Source: a virus
IMG/VR virus record: IMGVR_UViG_3300025543_000238
Span: 1 to 22,668 of that record
Length of the DNA: 22,668 bases
Direction: 5' to 3' (one strand)
Every line of letters begins with the position of its first letter. The stretch's first letter is position 1. Positions 8,701-15,581 of this stretch are shown here, in pieces. The translations under genes and the position numbers were made by a program. Under the pieces are notes generated by a model. The model was not told the DNA's origin and did no database searches. It worked only from the letters and a program-made list of their open reading frames with translations.

Positions 8701-9128
8701 TTGCAGCATACCGCTTTGGCTCAACAGTCTATTTAGCCATCAATGGTGAGGTAGTCGCAACTGCCACATCTTCAGCTGATACAGATGTAGCGTCTGCCAC
8801 GCTTAGGGTCGGTCGTGATCACGCATCCACGGGTGCCACAGCTTTGACAGCCGCCCTTATCCGCATCGGTGCAACAGCCCCCACCCCCGAGCAAATCCGC
8901 AAAATCTACAACGACGAAAAGTGGATGTTCCAAGAAGGCGCACAGGTCACACTGAACGGTTCATCAGACGTAGTGACAGCCCTTGCACATGACAAGGTTA
9001 CGGGCCTGCTACACGTGGGTACCAGCGGCGGCATGTCAGTATTTGACGGGCTTGTACGTGTGTCTGAGGACGCAACCGCAGTGACAACATCCATCAGCGC
9101 CAACAACAGCAGAATTGTGAGACAGTAA
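5790..9128 (+). CDS. Tail fibre / tail spike protein with mosaic C-terminal receptor-binding region
   Basis: 1112 residues. A short N-terminal anchoring region is followed by a HKHDG motif (44-48), a DLGTTSLRFKVIYADDL segment, five or more GN(V/I)TG repeats (about 190-213), two to three copies of the (L/I)AGGTM(S/T)G ... NKTYVD tail-fibre unit (about 250-383), and a coiled-coil-like run of SETNA repeats (about 395-450). After residue 450 the style changes: a region with propeller-like strands (about 670-753), then a LamG-like jelly roll (about 883-1010; GWAKIS, VRLYLGG, VYLAINGEVVATA) and a terminal ALAHDKVTGLLHVGTSGG strand unit. GC content and codon choice change at the same point (near base 7140). 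Expected role: trimeric fibre binding host surface glycans or proteins. Confidence 0.85.
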   Translation: MSGYTRQSSSDLVPTAVVRSSPLNTEYNKIRDAFAFDATGTTGHKHDGSSDEGSYVPLIADLDALNKVAIDTGNNRVGFFVEVSAAAVEQVRLEDGVVYPVTDSDVDLGTTSLRFKVIYADDLTLTNNATIGGTLGVTGATTLGTATITSADINGGTLDGAQIGATSPSTVVGTVVTANTGFVGDVAGDVVGNVTGNVTGNVTGNITGNVTGDITSSGSSTFNNVTISGTLDMDTGSAATITGLPNPTLGADAANKTYVDTSISDLVAAAPGALDTLNELAAALGDDADFSTTVTNSIATKLPLAGGTMSGAIAMGTNKITGLDTPTAGTDATNKTYVDTQRDTRLAIAGGTMTGNIVLGANKATSTATPTTDDDLTRKGYVDGILGSATAAATSAANAATSETNAGISETNAANSETNAATSEANALTYSGQAEGHATTAAAEAANALSAVTWQDLAGLTFAFSETIVDGIIYDTTQDFDGGAWRFNKRASWYQEDRTTGTYLGEVPNFNAAITAGGVNGDCYYHTGLNIFYEIIDAGLGTVTATTRAGSAEFPAVAYITAETARVIIWDAQTGGMWRVFVPWASPTTKGYWRSVRVAKSVDALNGEVVFATYFSTGGGVTRIDFAGDRLGRSCEAVAFGGWASGVANAGSETLDNSLPALVSSLANDVAITTLPNAPIDPATGLPKPTILVGTDGGWSQINSDGTVYDFVFTSFPQVTGIHFDEERQLVCWNGENNAVSSDRAYHEHPLLTADLAGQSYSAHSGSTYLYLGSSTTYPQPPLNAADLLTRSLPRVLSANTGVSFLGDIYGNRLTTVTSTAMNCFVTSDYSTGWMPGDIKGAWLASTDDTDLVALDTIADRSVNANGLAVNGTVTKTAVATGAELVAYSGFSATNYLEQPYNSDLDFGTGGFCVMGWAKISSTATTPIISKDSGFTAAFYLQTTSDTVRLYLGGTLVINYAYNAPSSWTHLAAYRFGSTVYLAINGEVVATATSSADTDVASATLRVGRDHASTGATALTAALIRIGATAPTPEQIRKIYNDEKWMFQEGAQVTLNGSSDVVTALAHDKVTGLLHVGTSGGMSVFDGLVRVSEDATAVTTSISANNSRIVRQ
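6352..6432 (+). repeat. GNVTG-type tandem repeats in tail fibre
   Basis: A degenerate 12-bp unit (roughly ggtaatgtcact) is repeated about six to seven times, encoding GDV, GNVTG, GNVTG, GNITG, GNVTG. Units differ at third positions (gtc, gta, atc), so the array is older than the perfect array at 11185. It encodes a regular beta-helical or collagen-like fibre shaft segment. Confidence 0.7.
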
Positions 9129-9129
9129 A

Positions 9130-9801
9130 ATGGCAGCAGCAGGCACATCCCCCGCACTCAACCTACGAGAAAAGCTGGCAGAACTTGCTGGCCTGAAACA
9201 ACGGGTTTCCCCTGATCTTGTCAGGTGTGACTTTACGAACCTTGTGACCAACGGGACGTTTGATACGGACGTAACAAGTTGGACGGCTAGTGGTTCTGGT
9301 GACATTACTTTCTCCTCAGTCAGCAGCAAGATGGAAATTGTTAGGGGTGCAGGAGGTGTTGCGGGGTATCCATATCAAAGTGTTTCTACTGTCGTTGGTT
9401 TGCGTTATCTAGTGTCCGCAGATGTTGTGGGTACAAGTGCTGTTTTTAATGTAGGAACTGCGGTGGGGACTGTAAATTATGGCTCGATCACTGCACTCTT
9501 ACCAGACCCCGATGCATTTACTGCAACAACAAGCACAGTATTTTTGTCCTCTTGGGCAAATACTTCCTCCACGTCCACACTAGACAACGTGTCCCTCTAC
9601 GAAGCAGACCCCAGCGATGATGCCCCATGGCTGCGCTTACCTTACGGCTACAAGGTCGGCCAGCGTGGCATGATTGTACGCGATGGCGTTGTCCTGCACC
9701 CTAGCGATTACACCGAAATCACAGACAGCGGGCAAACGTGGATCAAGCCCATCGTGGCCCCCGGCGCGTCAACTGAATTTAGCATTTGGGCAGGAGCATA
9801 A
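9130..9801 (+). CDS. Tail-associated protein with an inserted carbohydrate-binding-like beta sandwich
   Basis: 223 residues. The outer parts (1-35 and about 160-223, including LRLPYGYKVGQRGMIVRDG) look like a small tail-fibre accessory protein. The middle part (about 36-158) begins NLVTNGTFDTDVTSWTASGSG and ends TLDNVSLYEAD, the start and end pattern of CBM4/9-like or related jelly-roll modules that bind polysaccharide. The central DNA is lower in GC (28 of 60 in 9361-9420) than the flanks (37 of 60 in 9601-9660), suggesting the module was inserted. The ATG starts two bases after the fibre stop with no clear ribosome site, so translation probably depends on reinitiation. Likely role: extra glycan contact on the tail. 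Confidence 0.65.
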   Translation: MAAAGTSPALNLREKLAELAGLKQRVSPDLVRCDFTNLVTNGTFDTDVTSWTASGSGDITFSSVSSKMEIVRGAGGVAGYPYQSVSTVVGLRYLVSADVVGTSAVFNVGTAVGTVNYGSITALLPDPDAFTATTSTVFLSSWANTSSTSTLDNVSLYEADPSDDAPWLRLPYGYKVGQRGMIVRDGVVLHPSDYTEITDSGQTWIKPIVAPGASTEFSIWAGA

Positions 9802-9803
9802 TC

Positions 9804-10361
9804 ATGGCCGTGATCATCAACATCAAAAAGGGCGATGCACCTGTATCCGCCGCCACAATCCAGCGGGCAAAAGAGCCAACGATGGCAGCGCGTGGGTATC
9901 CCCAAGAAATGCGGGATGATGCTATGTTTGCCATCATGGTGGACCCAACAAGTGCTAAAGCCCAAGCTGCTATTGCTGCACTGACTGTATTTAATGCTGA
10001 CCTGCAAGAGACCTTGGCACTCAATAGTTTCAATGCACAGCTTGCCGCCTACCGGACATCCACAGCACGTCTGACACAACACGTCTTGGCAGATGGCAAA
10101 GCAGAGATTTGGGAAGACCAGCCAACAGGTGAATTTGACCCAGAGACAGGCGAACCGATCACAGAAAGCGTTATGGTCTCAGCAGCCATTGAACCTCTTG
10201 ACGCAGAAGTTGAGCAAGACGTAACAGACCCAGAGACAGGCGAAGTTACAGGAACGGAAATGGTGCCAAACCCTCTTATTGAGACTGATAATGCAGAACG
10301 TGCAGCAGCCCAAGCGGTTGTAGATAATACTCCTGCAGATGTTATTGCTTACAGTGAGTGA
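9804..10361 (+). CDS. Unknown tail-cassette protein, possibly fibre-associated
   Basis: 185 residues from the ATG at 9804, which has AGGAG (9792-9796) 7 nt upstream; a longer frame from TTG 9786 lacks such a site. N-terminal IINIKKGDAPVSAATIQRAK, a helical Ala-rich middle, and an acidic C-terminal half with two DPETGE units. It resembles small proteins encoded after tail fibre genes, which are sometimes assembly chaperones, but I see no family-defining motif. It ends overlapping the next gene. Codon use is GC-rich at the start and drifts back to the phage norm near the end. Confidence 0.6.
   Translation: MAVIINIKKGDAPVSAATIQRAKEPTMAARGYPQEMRDDAMFAIMVDPTSAKAQAAIAALTVFNADLQETLALNSFNAQLAAYRTSTARLTQHVLADGKAEIWEDQPTGEFDPETGEPITESVMVSAAIEPLDAEVEQDVTDPETGEVTGTEMVPNPLIETDNAERAAAQAVVDNTPADVIAYSE
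10137..10244 (+). repeat. 18-bp direct repeat encoding DPETGE
   Basis: The same 18 bases (gacccagagacaggcgaa) occur at 10137-10154 and 10227-10244, 90 bp apart and in the same reading frame. Confidence 0.85.
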
Positions 10362-10704
10362 CTTTACAAAAGACAAGGAATGGTGTATAAGACTAAGAGG
10401 CACTAAATACCTTTCATCAGAACCAATTTCTTTTGACTTAGGTAAACTAGGTAGTAACTTTACTTATGTCGTACCAAGTGGCTTTGAGTTTGATGTATCC
10501 ATACCAAGAGGTTTAAGGTTCATACTAAGTCCCCATAACCCTAAGTACCTTAAAGCAGCGGCTATTCATGATCACATGCTAAAGGCTGGATGGGATAGAC
10601 CTACTGCTGGTGGTGTCTTTCAAGCAGCACTTAAAGTCTCAGGTGTGAGTTCATCTACAAGATTAACTATGTTCTTTGCAGTCACTCTTTGGAAGTGGCA
10701 CTAA
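10354..10704 (+). CDS. DUF1353 family protein
   Basis: About 116 residues from GTG 10354 (its bases overlap the previous stop as GTGAGTGA) or 121 from ATG 10339; neither has a strong ribosome site, so coupling to the previous gene is likely. The core matches what I recall of the DUF1353 phage/bacterial family: VPSGFEFDVSIPRGLRF, then AAAIHDHMLKAGWDRPTA and RLTMFFAVTLW. The conserved IHDH with a downstream WDRP is the most recognisable part. Biochemical role of the family is not established to my knowledge. Codon use is that of the main phage genome, so it lies outside the GC-rich cassette. Confidence 0.75.
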   Translation: MSDFTKDKEWCIRLRGTKYLSSEPISFDLGKLGSNFTYVVPSGFEFDVSIPRGLRFILSPHNPKYLKAAAIHDHMLKAGWDRPTAGGVFQAALKVSGVSSSTRLTMFFAVTLWKWH

Positions 10705-10728
10705 TACAATGATAAGGAAAGAGATAGA

Positions 10729-13377
10729 ATGACTTTCTCGACAGACCAAAAACACAGGCTTCTATCTCGTATGGGTTATGCAGGTCCAGCGGGTGAAGAA
10801 GGTATGAAGAACTTCCTTCAAACTAACCCTGCTGCTGCTAAGAAGTTCCTAGCCTTTGATAAAGCTGTTGCTACTCTTAGTCAACCCCCTACTGCTTCTC
10901 CTGCTGCCCCTCAAGGCTTTGCTGAAGGTGGTGCTGTATACGATCCAAGACTGGTAGACCTTTATCAGACAAATTTTGGTCGCACACCTGAACAGGATAA
11001 GGCGGGTTTTGATTTCTGGCAGAATCAGATTAACAGCGGTTATGATATTAATCGGATTAAGTCTACTTTTGAAGCTGACCCTACTAACCTCTTAAATACT
11101 CAGAACACTACTACTACGAACAATGCTGGTACAGGATCTACTAGTACAAACACTGGAACGGCAGGGGTACAAACAGTACTCCCTGGTACTACTACAGGTA
11201 CTACTACAGGTACTACTACAGGTACTACTACAGGTACTACTACAGGTACTACTACAGGTACTACTACAGGTACTACTACAGGTACTACTACAGGTACTAC
11301 TACAGGTACTACTACAGGTACTACTACAGGTACTACTACAGGTACTACTACAGGTACTACTACAGGTAGTGTAACTCAACCTGATGCATATAAGACTGAC
11401 CCCAACTACACTAAAATCAACAAACTCTACGAAGATATTTTAGGTCGTCCAGTAGATGATGCAGGTGCTAAGTTTTGGGTGCAGCAGATGGGTTCTGGTT
11501 ATACAGAAGACCAGTTGAAAGCTAACCTTGAAGCAGAAGCTGCAAAGACTACTACAGGTGGAACTACAGGTAGTGTTACCGATTATTCTTCTGTATCTGA
11601 TGTCACTACCCTTCCTGACTACAGCACTTTGAACAATCTGTACTCTAAGTATTACGGTGCAGATAAACCACTTGATCTTGAAGGTGCTAAGTTCTGGCAA
11701 CAACAACTAGATGCTGGTTTCAAGCCCGAGGAAATGGAGAGGATCTTCAAGGAAACCGCTGAAGGTCAAGATTTCACAACCGAGATTACTACAAACGTAG
11801 AAAAGATTTTTAAGGACACTATTGGTCGTTTCACTGCAAACGATGTTGAGATGGAACCTTTTCGGGAGATGCTTCGTAATGGTTTTACCCCTGAGCAAGT
11901 CAGAGAAGAACTTCTAACTGATCCAAACTACTTTGGTGAGGGCTTTAACTCTCAGTACCTTAAATTGTATGGTATGTTGCCCTCTGAGGAACAAATTAAA
12001 GCATTCGAAGACTCGGGTGTACCTATTACTGACTGGGTGGCAGAGAAAGAGGGAGAGTTTAAAGACGCTGAGGATTCAATAACTAGAATCTACCGAGAGC
12101 TGTTCCAACGTAATCCAGACGAGGCTGGCCTAGAGTTTTGGATGAAACAGTTTCGTAATAATATGTCCCTAGAGGACATTGCTAATAAGATGGCTCAAGG
12201 TTCTGAAAGGCAGAATGTAGAGTACACAGACTTCCAGATGAACCAAGATCTTTTGAATGCTCAGAAGAAGATGGTTGCTGATGCTTATGCTGACCCTTCA
12301 GCTAATGTAACTACTGCTGATGTAGCTATGATGACTGAGACTCCGGGGACAATCATTGATCCTGCTACAGGACAAGTCACTGGTTCTCCCACTGTTGATC
12401 CTTCTCTGATCACTGACACTGCTACTGCAGACCTCCCAGAAAATACAGATACTAACACAGTAGACGTAACCAAGGTCTCAGATCAGGTACAGCAAGAGCT
12501 TAATGACCTTGAGGCGGCTAAGGGTACCGTATCTGAGTTAGGCACTGTACGGGGCCAGCTAGAGCTTCTCATGGAGGACTTTGAGAACGATGGTACTCCA
12601 CCATGGGCTTCGGGTGCTATGCGGGCAGCAATGTCTAAGATGAGTGCTCGTGGTCTTGGTGCTTCTTCTATGGCTGGTCAGGCTATTGTACAAGCTGCAA
12701 TGGAGTCTGCTCTTCCTATCGCCATGCAAGATGCAAGTACTACTGCTCAGTTCGAACTTCAGAACTTGACAAACGAGCAACAAACTGTTATCTTTAAGGC
12801 ACAGCAAAGGTTCGCTGGTATCTTTAGTGATCAAGCTGCTGAGAATGCTGGAAAGCAATTTAACGCTTCTAGTAAGAACCAGACTGACCAGTTCTTTGCA
12901 TCTTTGGAAGAGAGTGTTTCTCGCTTTAATGCCAGCCAGATCAATGCAATCAACAAGTCTAACGTAGACTCAGAGAACGCAGCTAAACAGTTTAATGCTC
13001 AGATGAAAGATATGCGTGACAGGTTTAATGCTACTAATAGTCTTGTCATTGCTCAGTCTAATGCACAGTGGCGTCAGAACATTGCTACTATTAATACTGC
13101 AACCCAGAACGATGCTAATATGGAAGCAGCTAAAACAGCTAATGCCTTCACTGGTGCAGCACTAGAACAATTGTGGCAGAGGGAGAGAGACCTTATGGCC
13201 TTTGCCTTTACCTCTTCTGAGTCTAGTCTTGATCGTGAAGTACAAATGCTACTGGCTGATAAACAGTTTGAACTCGCTCAGTGGCAACAAGGTAATGCAG
13301 AAGATGAAGCTAAGGGGTATATGGTAACCCAATTGGTCAGCAAAGCCTTTGATTTTGGTAAAGCTCTTTGGAGTTAA
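10729..13377 (+). CDS. Large internal virion protein with DUF4214 repeats
   Basis: 882 residues. After a helical start and a GFAEGGAV motif (63-70), there are about five DUF4214-like units (pattern LY...LGR.PD..G..FW..Q...G): near 71-112, 227-267, 298-340, 356-396 and 450-490. A pure (GTTT)15 linker (153-212) separates the first from the second. The C-terminal 280 residues are Ala/Asn/Gln-rich and helical with repeated KQFNA / RFNA units, like T7 gp14-type core proteins that are ejected into the cell. The ATG follows AAGGAA. It is the first of five consecutive internal-virion-type genes. DUF4214 domains also occur in bacterial surface proteins; their role here is unknown. Confidence 0.75.
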   Translation: MTFSTDQKHRLLSRMGYAGPAGEEGMKNFLQTNPAAAKKFLAFDKAVATLSQPPTASPAAPQGFAEGGAVYDPRLVDLYQTNFGRTPEQDKAGFDFWQNQINSGYDINRIKSTFEADPTNLLNTQNTTTTNNAGTGSTSTNTGTAGVQTVLPGTTTGTTTGTTTGTTTGTTTGTTTGTTTGTTTGTTTGTTTGTTTGTTTGTTTGTTTGTTTGSVTQPDAYKTDPNYTKINKLYEDILGRPVDDAGAKFWVQQMGSGYTEDQLKANLEAEAAKTTTGGTTGSVTDYSSVSDVTTLPDYSTLNNLYSKYYGADKPLDLEGAKFWQQQLDAGFKPEEMERIFKETAEGQDFTTEITTNVEKIFKDTIGRFTANDVEMEPFREMLRNGFTPEQVREELLTDPNYFGEGFNSQYLKLYGMLPSEEQIKAFEDSGVPITDWVAEKEGEFKDAEDSITRIYRELFQRNPDEAGLEFWMKQFRNNMSLEDIANKMAQGSERQNVEYTDFQMNQDLLNAQKKMVADAYADPSANVTTADVAMMTETPGTIIDPATGQVTGSPTVDPSLITDTATADLPENTDTNTVDVTKVSDQVQQELNDLEAAKGTVSELGTVRGQLELLMEDFENDGTPPWASGAMRAAMSKMSARGLGASSMAGQAIVQAAMESALPIAMQDASTTAQFELQNLTNEQQTVIFKAQQRFAGIFSDQAAENAGKQFNASSKNQTDQFFASLEESVSRFNASQINAINKSNVDSENAAKQFNAQMKDMRDRFNATNSLVIAQSNAQWRQNIATINTATQNDANMEAAKTANAFTGAALEQLWQRERDLMAFAFTSSESSLDREVQMLLADKQFELAQWQQGNAEDEAKGYMVTQLVSKAFDFGKALWS
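11185..11364 (+). repeat. Perfect 12-bp x 15 tandem repeat (Gly-Thr-Thr-Thr)
   Basis: The unit ggtactactaca repeats 15 times without a single mismatch (180 bp), encoding (GTTT)15. Because the unit is a multiple of three, gain or loss of units changes linker length without a frameshift. A degenerate echo (ACTACAGGTGGAACTACAGG) occurs near 11550. The antisense frames through this repeat are shadows. Confidence 0.97.
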
Positions 13378-13387
13378 GGATTAAAAG

Positions 13388-14101
13388 ATGAATTACGAAA
13401 AAAACTTGCATGATCTTAGGAACCAAGCGGATGTTATCGTAGAGGAAGCAACCTCTGGGAAACGTAGGTCTGGTCTAGGTAGTCGTGCAGATATCACACC
13501 TCTTGAAGTAGAAGATACAGATGTACAAGGTAAGTACATGGGTTTTATCCGTGCTATGCAACCTGAGAAAGAAGAAGTAAAAGAGTTGGGTCCAGATGAG
13601 CCTACCCCAGAAGAGCTTGCAGAGACTTCTGATGAGGTAACTTCTATGGTTCGTCCTAGAGGTAGGTCACAGGTGTCTGAAGGTGAGACTCAGGAAGAGG
13701 TCTACCAAGGCCTACTTAAACGGGGTTTTCCGGAACATGTCGCACAGGGTATCATGATGAATTTCCAAGACGAATCTGGCTTTAAAGCGGATATCGTAGA
13801 GGCAGAACCTAACGTACATGGTACAAGAGGTAAAGGTTATTATCAGTTGACTGGTAGTAGGCGAGAGGATTTCGAAGAGCGTTACGGTGATGATTGGTCT
13901 ACAGATAACCAACTGGACTTTCTACTCTGGGAACTAGATAATGCTGAAAAGTCTGCTAAGGATAAACTCTTTGCTACTGAGACTGCTGGAGAGGCTGGTG
14001 CAGCTTTTGTCACTAACTTCCTACGTCCTGCAGAAAAGCATAGAAAAGAGCGTGTTGCACGTTACGCTAATAGTGTAGGTTACGCACCTAGGACACAATA
14101 A
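13388..14101 (+). CDS. Virion-associated lysozyme (tail/internal lysozyme domain)
   Basis: 237 residues. The first 100 are charged and acidic with no fold that I recognise. Residues 101-230 match the phage tail lysozyme type: VYQGLLKRGFPEHVAQGIM, then NFQDESGF with E129 as the likely catalytic acid, GKGYYQLTGSRR (149-159), and a C-terminal helix pair ending in FLRPAEKHRKERVARYANS. Such domains cut peptidoglycan during genome entry. It lies between two internal-virion-type genes rather than beside a holin, so an entry role is more likely than host lysis. AAGGA overlaps the stop of the previous gene. No signal peptide or membrane segment is visible. Confidence 0.8.
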   Translation: MNYEKNLHDLRNQADVIVEEATSGKRRSGLGSRADITPLEVEDTDVQGKYMGFIRAMQPEKEEVKELGPDEPTPEELAETSDEVTSMVRPRGRSQVSEGETQEEVYQGLLKRGFPEHVAQGIMMNFQDESGFKADIVEAEPNVHGTRGKGYYQLTGSRREDFEERYGDDWSTDNQLDFLLWELDNAEKSAKDKLFATETAGEAGAAFVTNFLRPAEKHRKERVARYANSVGYAPRTQ

Positions 14102-14112
14102 GGATAAGAACG

Positions 14113-14658
14113 ATGAACGCACCAATCCCCGGAGAGTCCCTTACTGGAGCACCTAAAGCACATGCTTGGGAACGCCCACCAGAGATGGTTGATCCAGAAG
14201 AAGTAATCCAGATGCACATTATGCGACTTCAAGATGAGGATCGTATGAATGCTGTATTGGATGCACTAGAGTTTGAAGCTGTTGACCTGTACACTCTTGT
14301 CAAAGGCCTTATGCGTAGTGCTGTAGCTAATGGTATCCATTCTATTGATCTTGGACTCTTAGCTGCTCCTGTCGTACATGAATACATTAAGCAGACTGCT
14401 GAAGCCCTTGACATTGAGTTTGATGAAGGTCTCTCTCGTGATAAGGATCGTAAGAAGTCTGATGATATGCGGGCTGTAATGAAAGCTAAGAAGATGCTTA
14501 AGGGTATGGACATGGAGCCAGAACCTTTTAATCGTGACGACATAGAAGAAAGTTCCGATGAGTATCTCTTCGAGGATGAAGGTTCTGAAGAAATGCCAAT
14601 GGAAGAAGAAGTAATGATGGAAGAGCCTAAGAAGGGCTTGATGGCAAGGGGTCAATAA
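14113..14658 (+). CDS. Conserved phage structural-region protein, unknown function
   Basis: 181 residues. The opening PIPGESLT, then HAWERPPEMVDPEEVIQMH, and the centre IDLGLLAAPVVHEYIKQTAE recall a conserved unknown protein found in structural modules of many marine phages. The last 45 residues are very acidic and Met-rich, then end EEPKKGLMARGQ. That KKGL-x-A-R-like ending resembles the KKKGLASK ending of the protein at the left edge. AAGGATAAG precedes the ATG. It lies between the virion lysozyme and a coiled-coil protein, so it is probably part of, or loads onto, the internal core. Confidence 0.6.
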   Translation: MNAPIPGESLTGAPKAHAWERPPEMVDPEEVIQMHIMRLQDEDRMNAVLDALEFEAVDLYTLVKGLMRSAVANGIHSIDLGLLAAPVVHEYIKQTAEALDIEFDEGLSRDKDRKKSDDMRAVMKAKKMLKGMDMEPEPFNRDDIEESSDEYLFEDEGSEEMPMEEEVMMEEPKKGLMARGQ

Positions 14659-14659
14659 G

Positions 14660-15580
14660 ATGGGTTTCTTTCAAGGTGTAGCTAGGGCTTACGGTGAGAT
14701 TTCCGAAAGGAAAGAACGTGAGGGTGCTCGTAAAGAAGAGGTTGAACTTCGTAAGTCTGAGAGGGCTGAAGATAAAAAGGACAAACTAGAATTTTACAAG
14801 ATGCAGTTGGGTGATTCTAGGACTACAAAACTTCTTGAGTTAGAGGCTCAAAGGTTGGTAGCGCAACGTAAAGCTGAAGAGTACTCCTTAGCACCTTCAG
14901 CACTTAGATCCGTTCTAGGGGACTACGCAGAAACTCCTGCGGGTAAGTCATGGCTTAAAACTGCTGAACAGTACCCAGATGGGGCAAAACAGGCGTTAGA
15001 GATCTGGAATAGTAGTGATAGGGTGTACACACCCGAAGAGTTTGTTAACGGGATTACGATAGTTGGCTCTCCGGGTAATTCGGGTATTATTGAAATGCTA
15101 GATATTGAAAGTATTGATACCTCTGACCCAGAAGCATATGTGGATGCAATCGCTGGATTAACTCCACCAAGCCGACCTGAGTCTCAAGTTGTGATTGCAG
15201 GTACACTCAAAGATGAGTATGCCTCTCAAGAGGTTAAACTAGCAAGAGAGGAGTTTACTACTACTGCTCAAGAGCTTGCTATGGAAAGTCTATCTCACCT
15301 AGAAGGTTTTGAGAGAGAGAACCACCCTGTGCAGAAACTGTTAAATATTGCTTCCAATGGGGATGAGTCAGCAATTTATAAGATAAATAGGATGTTTGCA
15401 GCACCAGCAGCAGAACGACTACAGGATAGCCCGTATTTTCCTGCTATTAGTTCATTACCCCTTGTAGATGCTGGGATGGAAGACCAAGTTTACTTAAAAC
15501 TAATTAATAGTGGCAAGCTTAAACAAGATAGAGTTGATAGATTGAAGGCAGAGAGACCTTGGTTGTTTGAAAGGTACTAA
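14660..15580 (+). CDS. Coiled-coil internal virion protein
   Basis: 306 residues. The N-terminus MGFFQGVARAYGEISERKER leads into a highly charged coiled coil (about 20-75, ERAEDKKDKLEFYKMQL), then a mixed helical region and a C-terminus ending RPWLFERY. The start is two bases after the previous stop with no strong ribosome site, so coupling is expected. Position among five large virion genes suggests a core component comparable in role to T7 gp15, but no sequence motif proves it. The last bases overlap the upstream region of the next gene's GTG start. Confidence 0.55.
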   Translation: MGFFQGVARAYGEISERKEREGARKEEVELRKSERAEDKKDKLEFYKMQLGDSRTTKLLELEAQRLVAQRKAEEYSLAPSALRSVLGDYAETPAGKSWLKTAEQYPDGAKQALEIWNSSDRVYTPEEFVNGITIVGSPGNSGIIEMLDIESIDTSDPEAYVDAIAGLTPPSRPESQVVIAGTLKDEYASQEVKLAREEFTTTAQELAMESLSHLEGFERENHPVQKLLNIASNGDESAIYKINRMFAAPAAERLQDSPYFPAISSLPLVDAGMEDQVYLKLINSGKLKQDRVDRLKAERPWLFERY

Positions 15581-15581
15581 A

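Larger units (their letters stand above)
7140..10260 (+). other. GC-richer receptor-binding cassette
   Basis: From about base 7140 codons shift from A/T-ending to C/G-ending. As a spot count, bases 6901-6960 have 24 G+C of 60, while 7801-7860 have 38 of 60 and 9601-9660 have 37 of 60. The rich stretch covers the distal tail fibre, the next tail gene and most of the one after it, then fades near 10260. The left edge coincides with the end of the SETNA coiled coil, a natural domain joint. I read it as a horizontally exchanged host-range cassette. The exact right edge is uncertain. Confidence 0.65.

Noticed and set aside
9786-9803. TTG start for the unknown tail-cassette gene
   Set aside because: AGGAG lies inside this stretch, 7 nt before ATG 9804.
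11185-11364. CRISPR array
   Set aside because: The units are contiguous 12-bp repeats without spacers and form a coding (GTTT)15 tract.
11092-11379. Antisense frame encoding Cys-Ser-Ser-Thr repeats
   Set aside because: It is the shadow of the 12-bp repeat on the other strand, with no ribosome site or separate support.
12763-12794. Internal promoter TTGACA with TTATCT inside the 882-residue gene
   Set aside because: The -10 is poor (it lacks the conserved TA...T pattern), and the site lies in the middle of a coding region without a downstream gene start.
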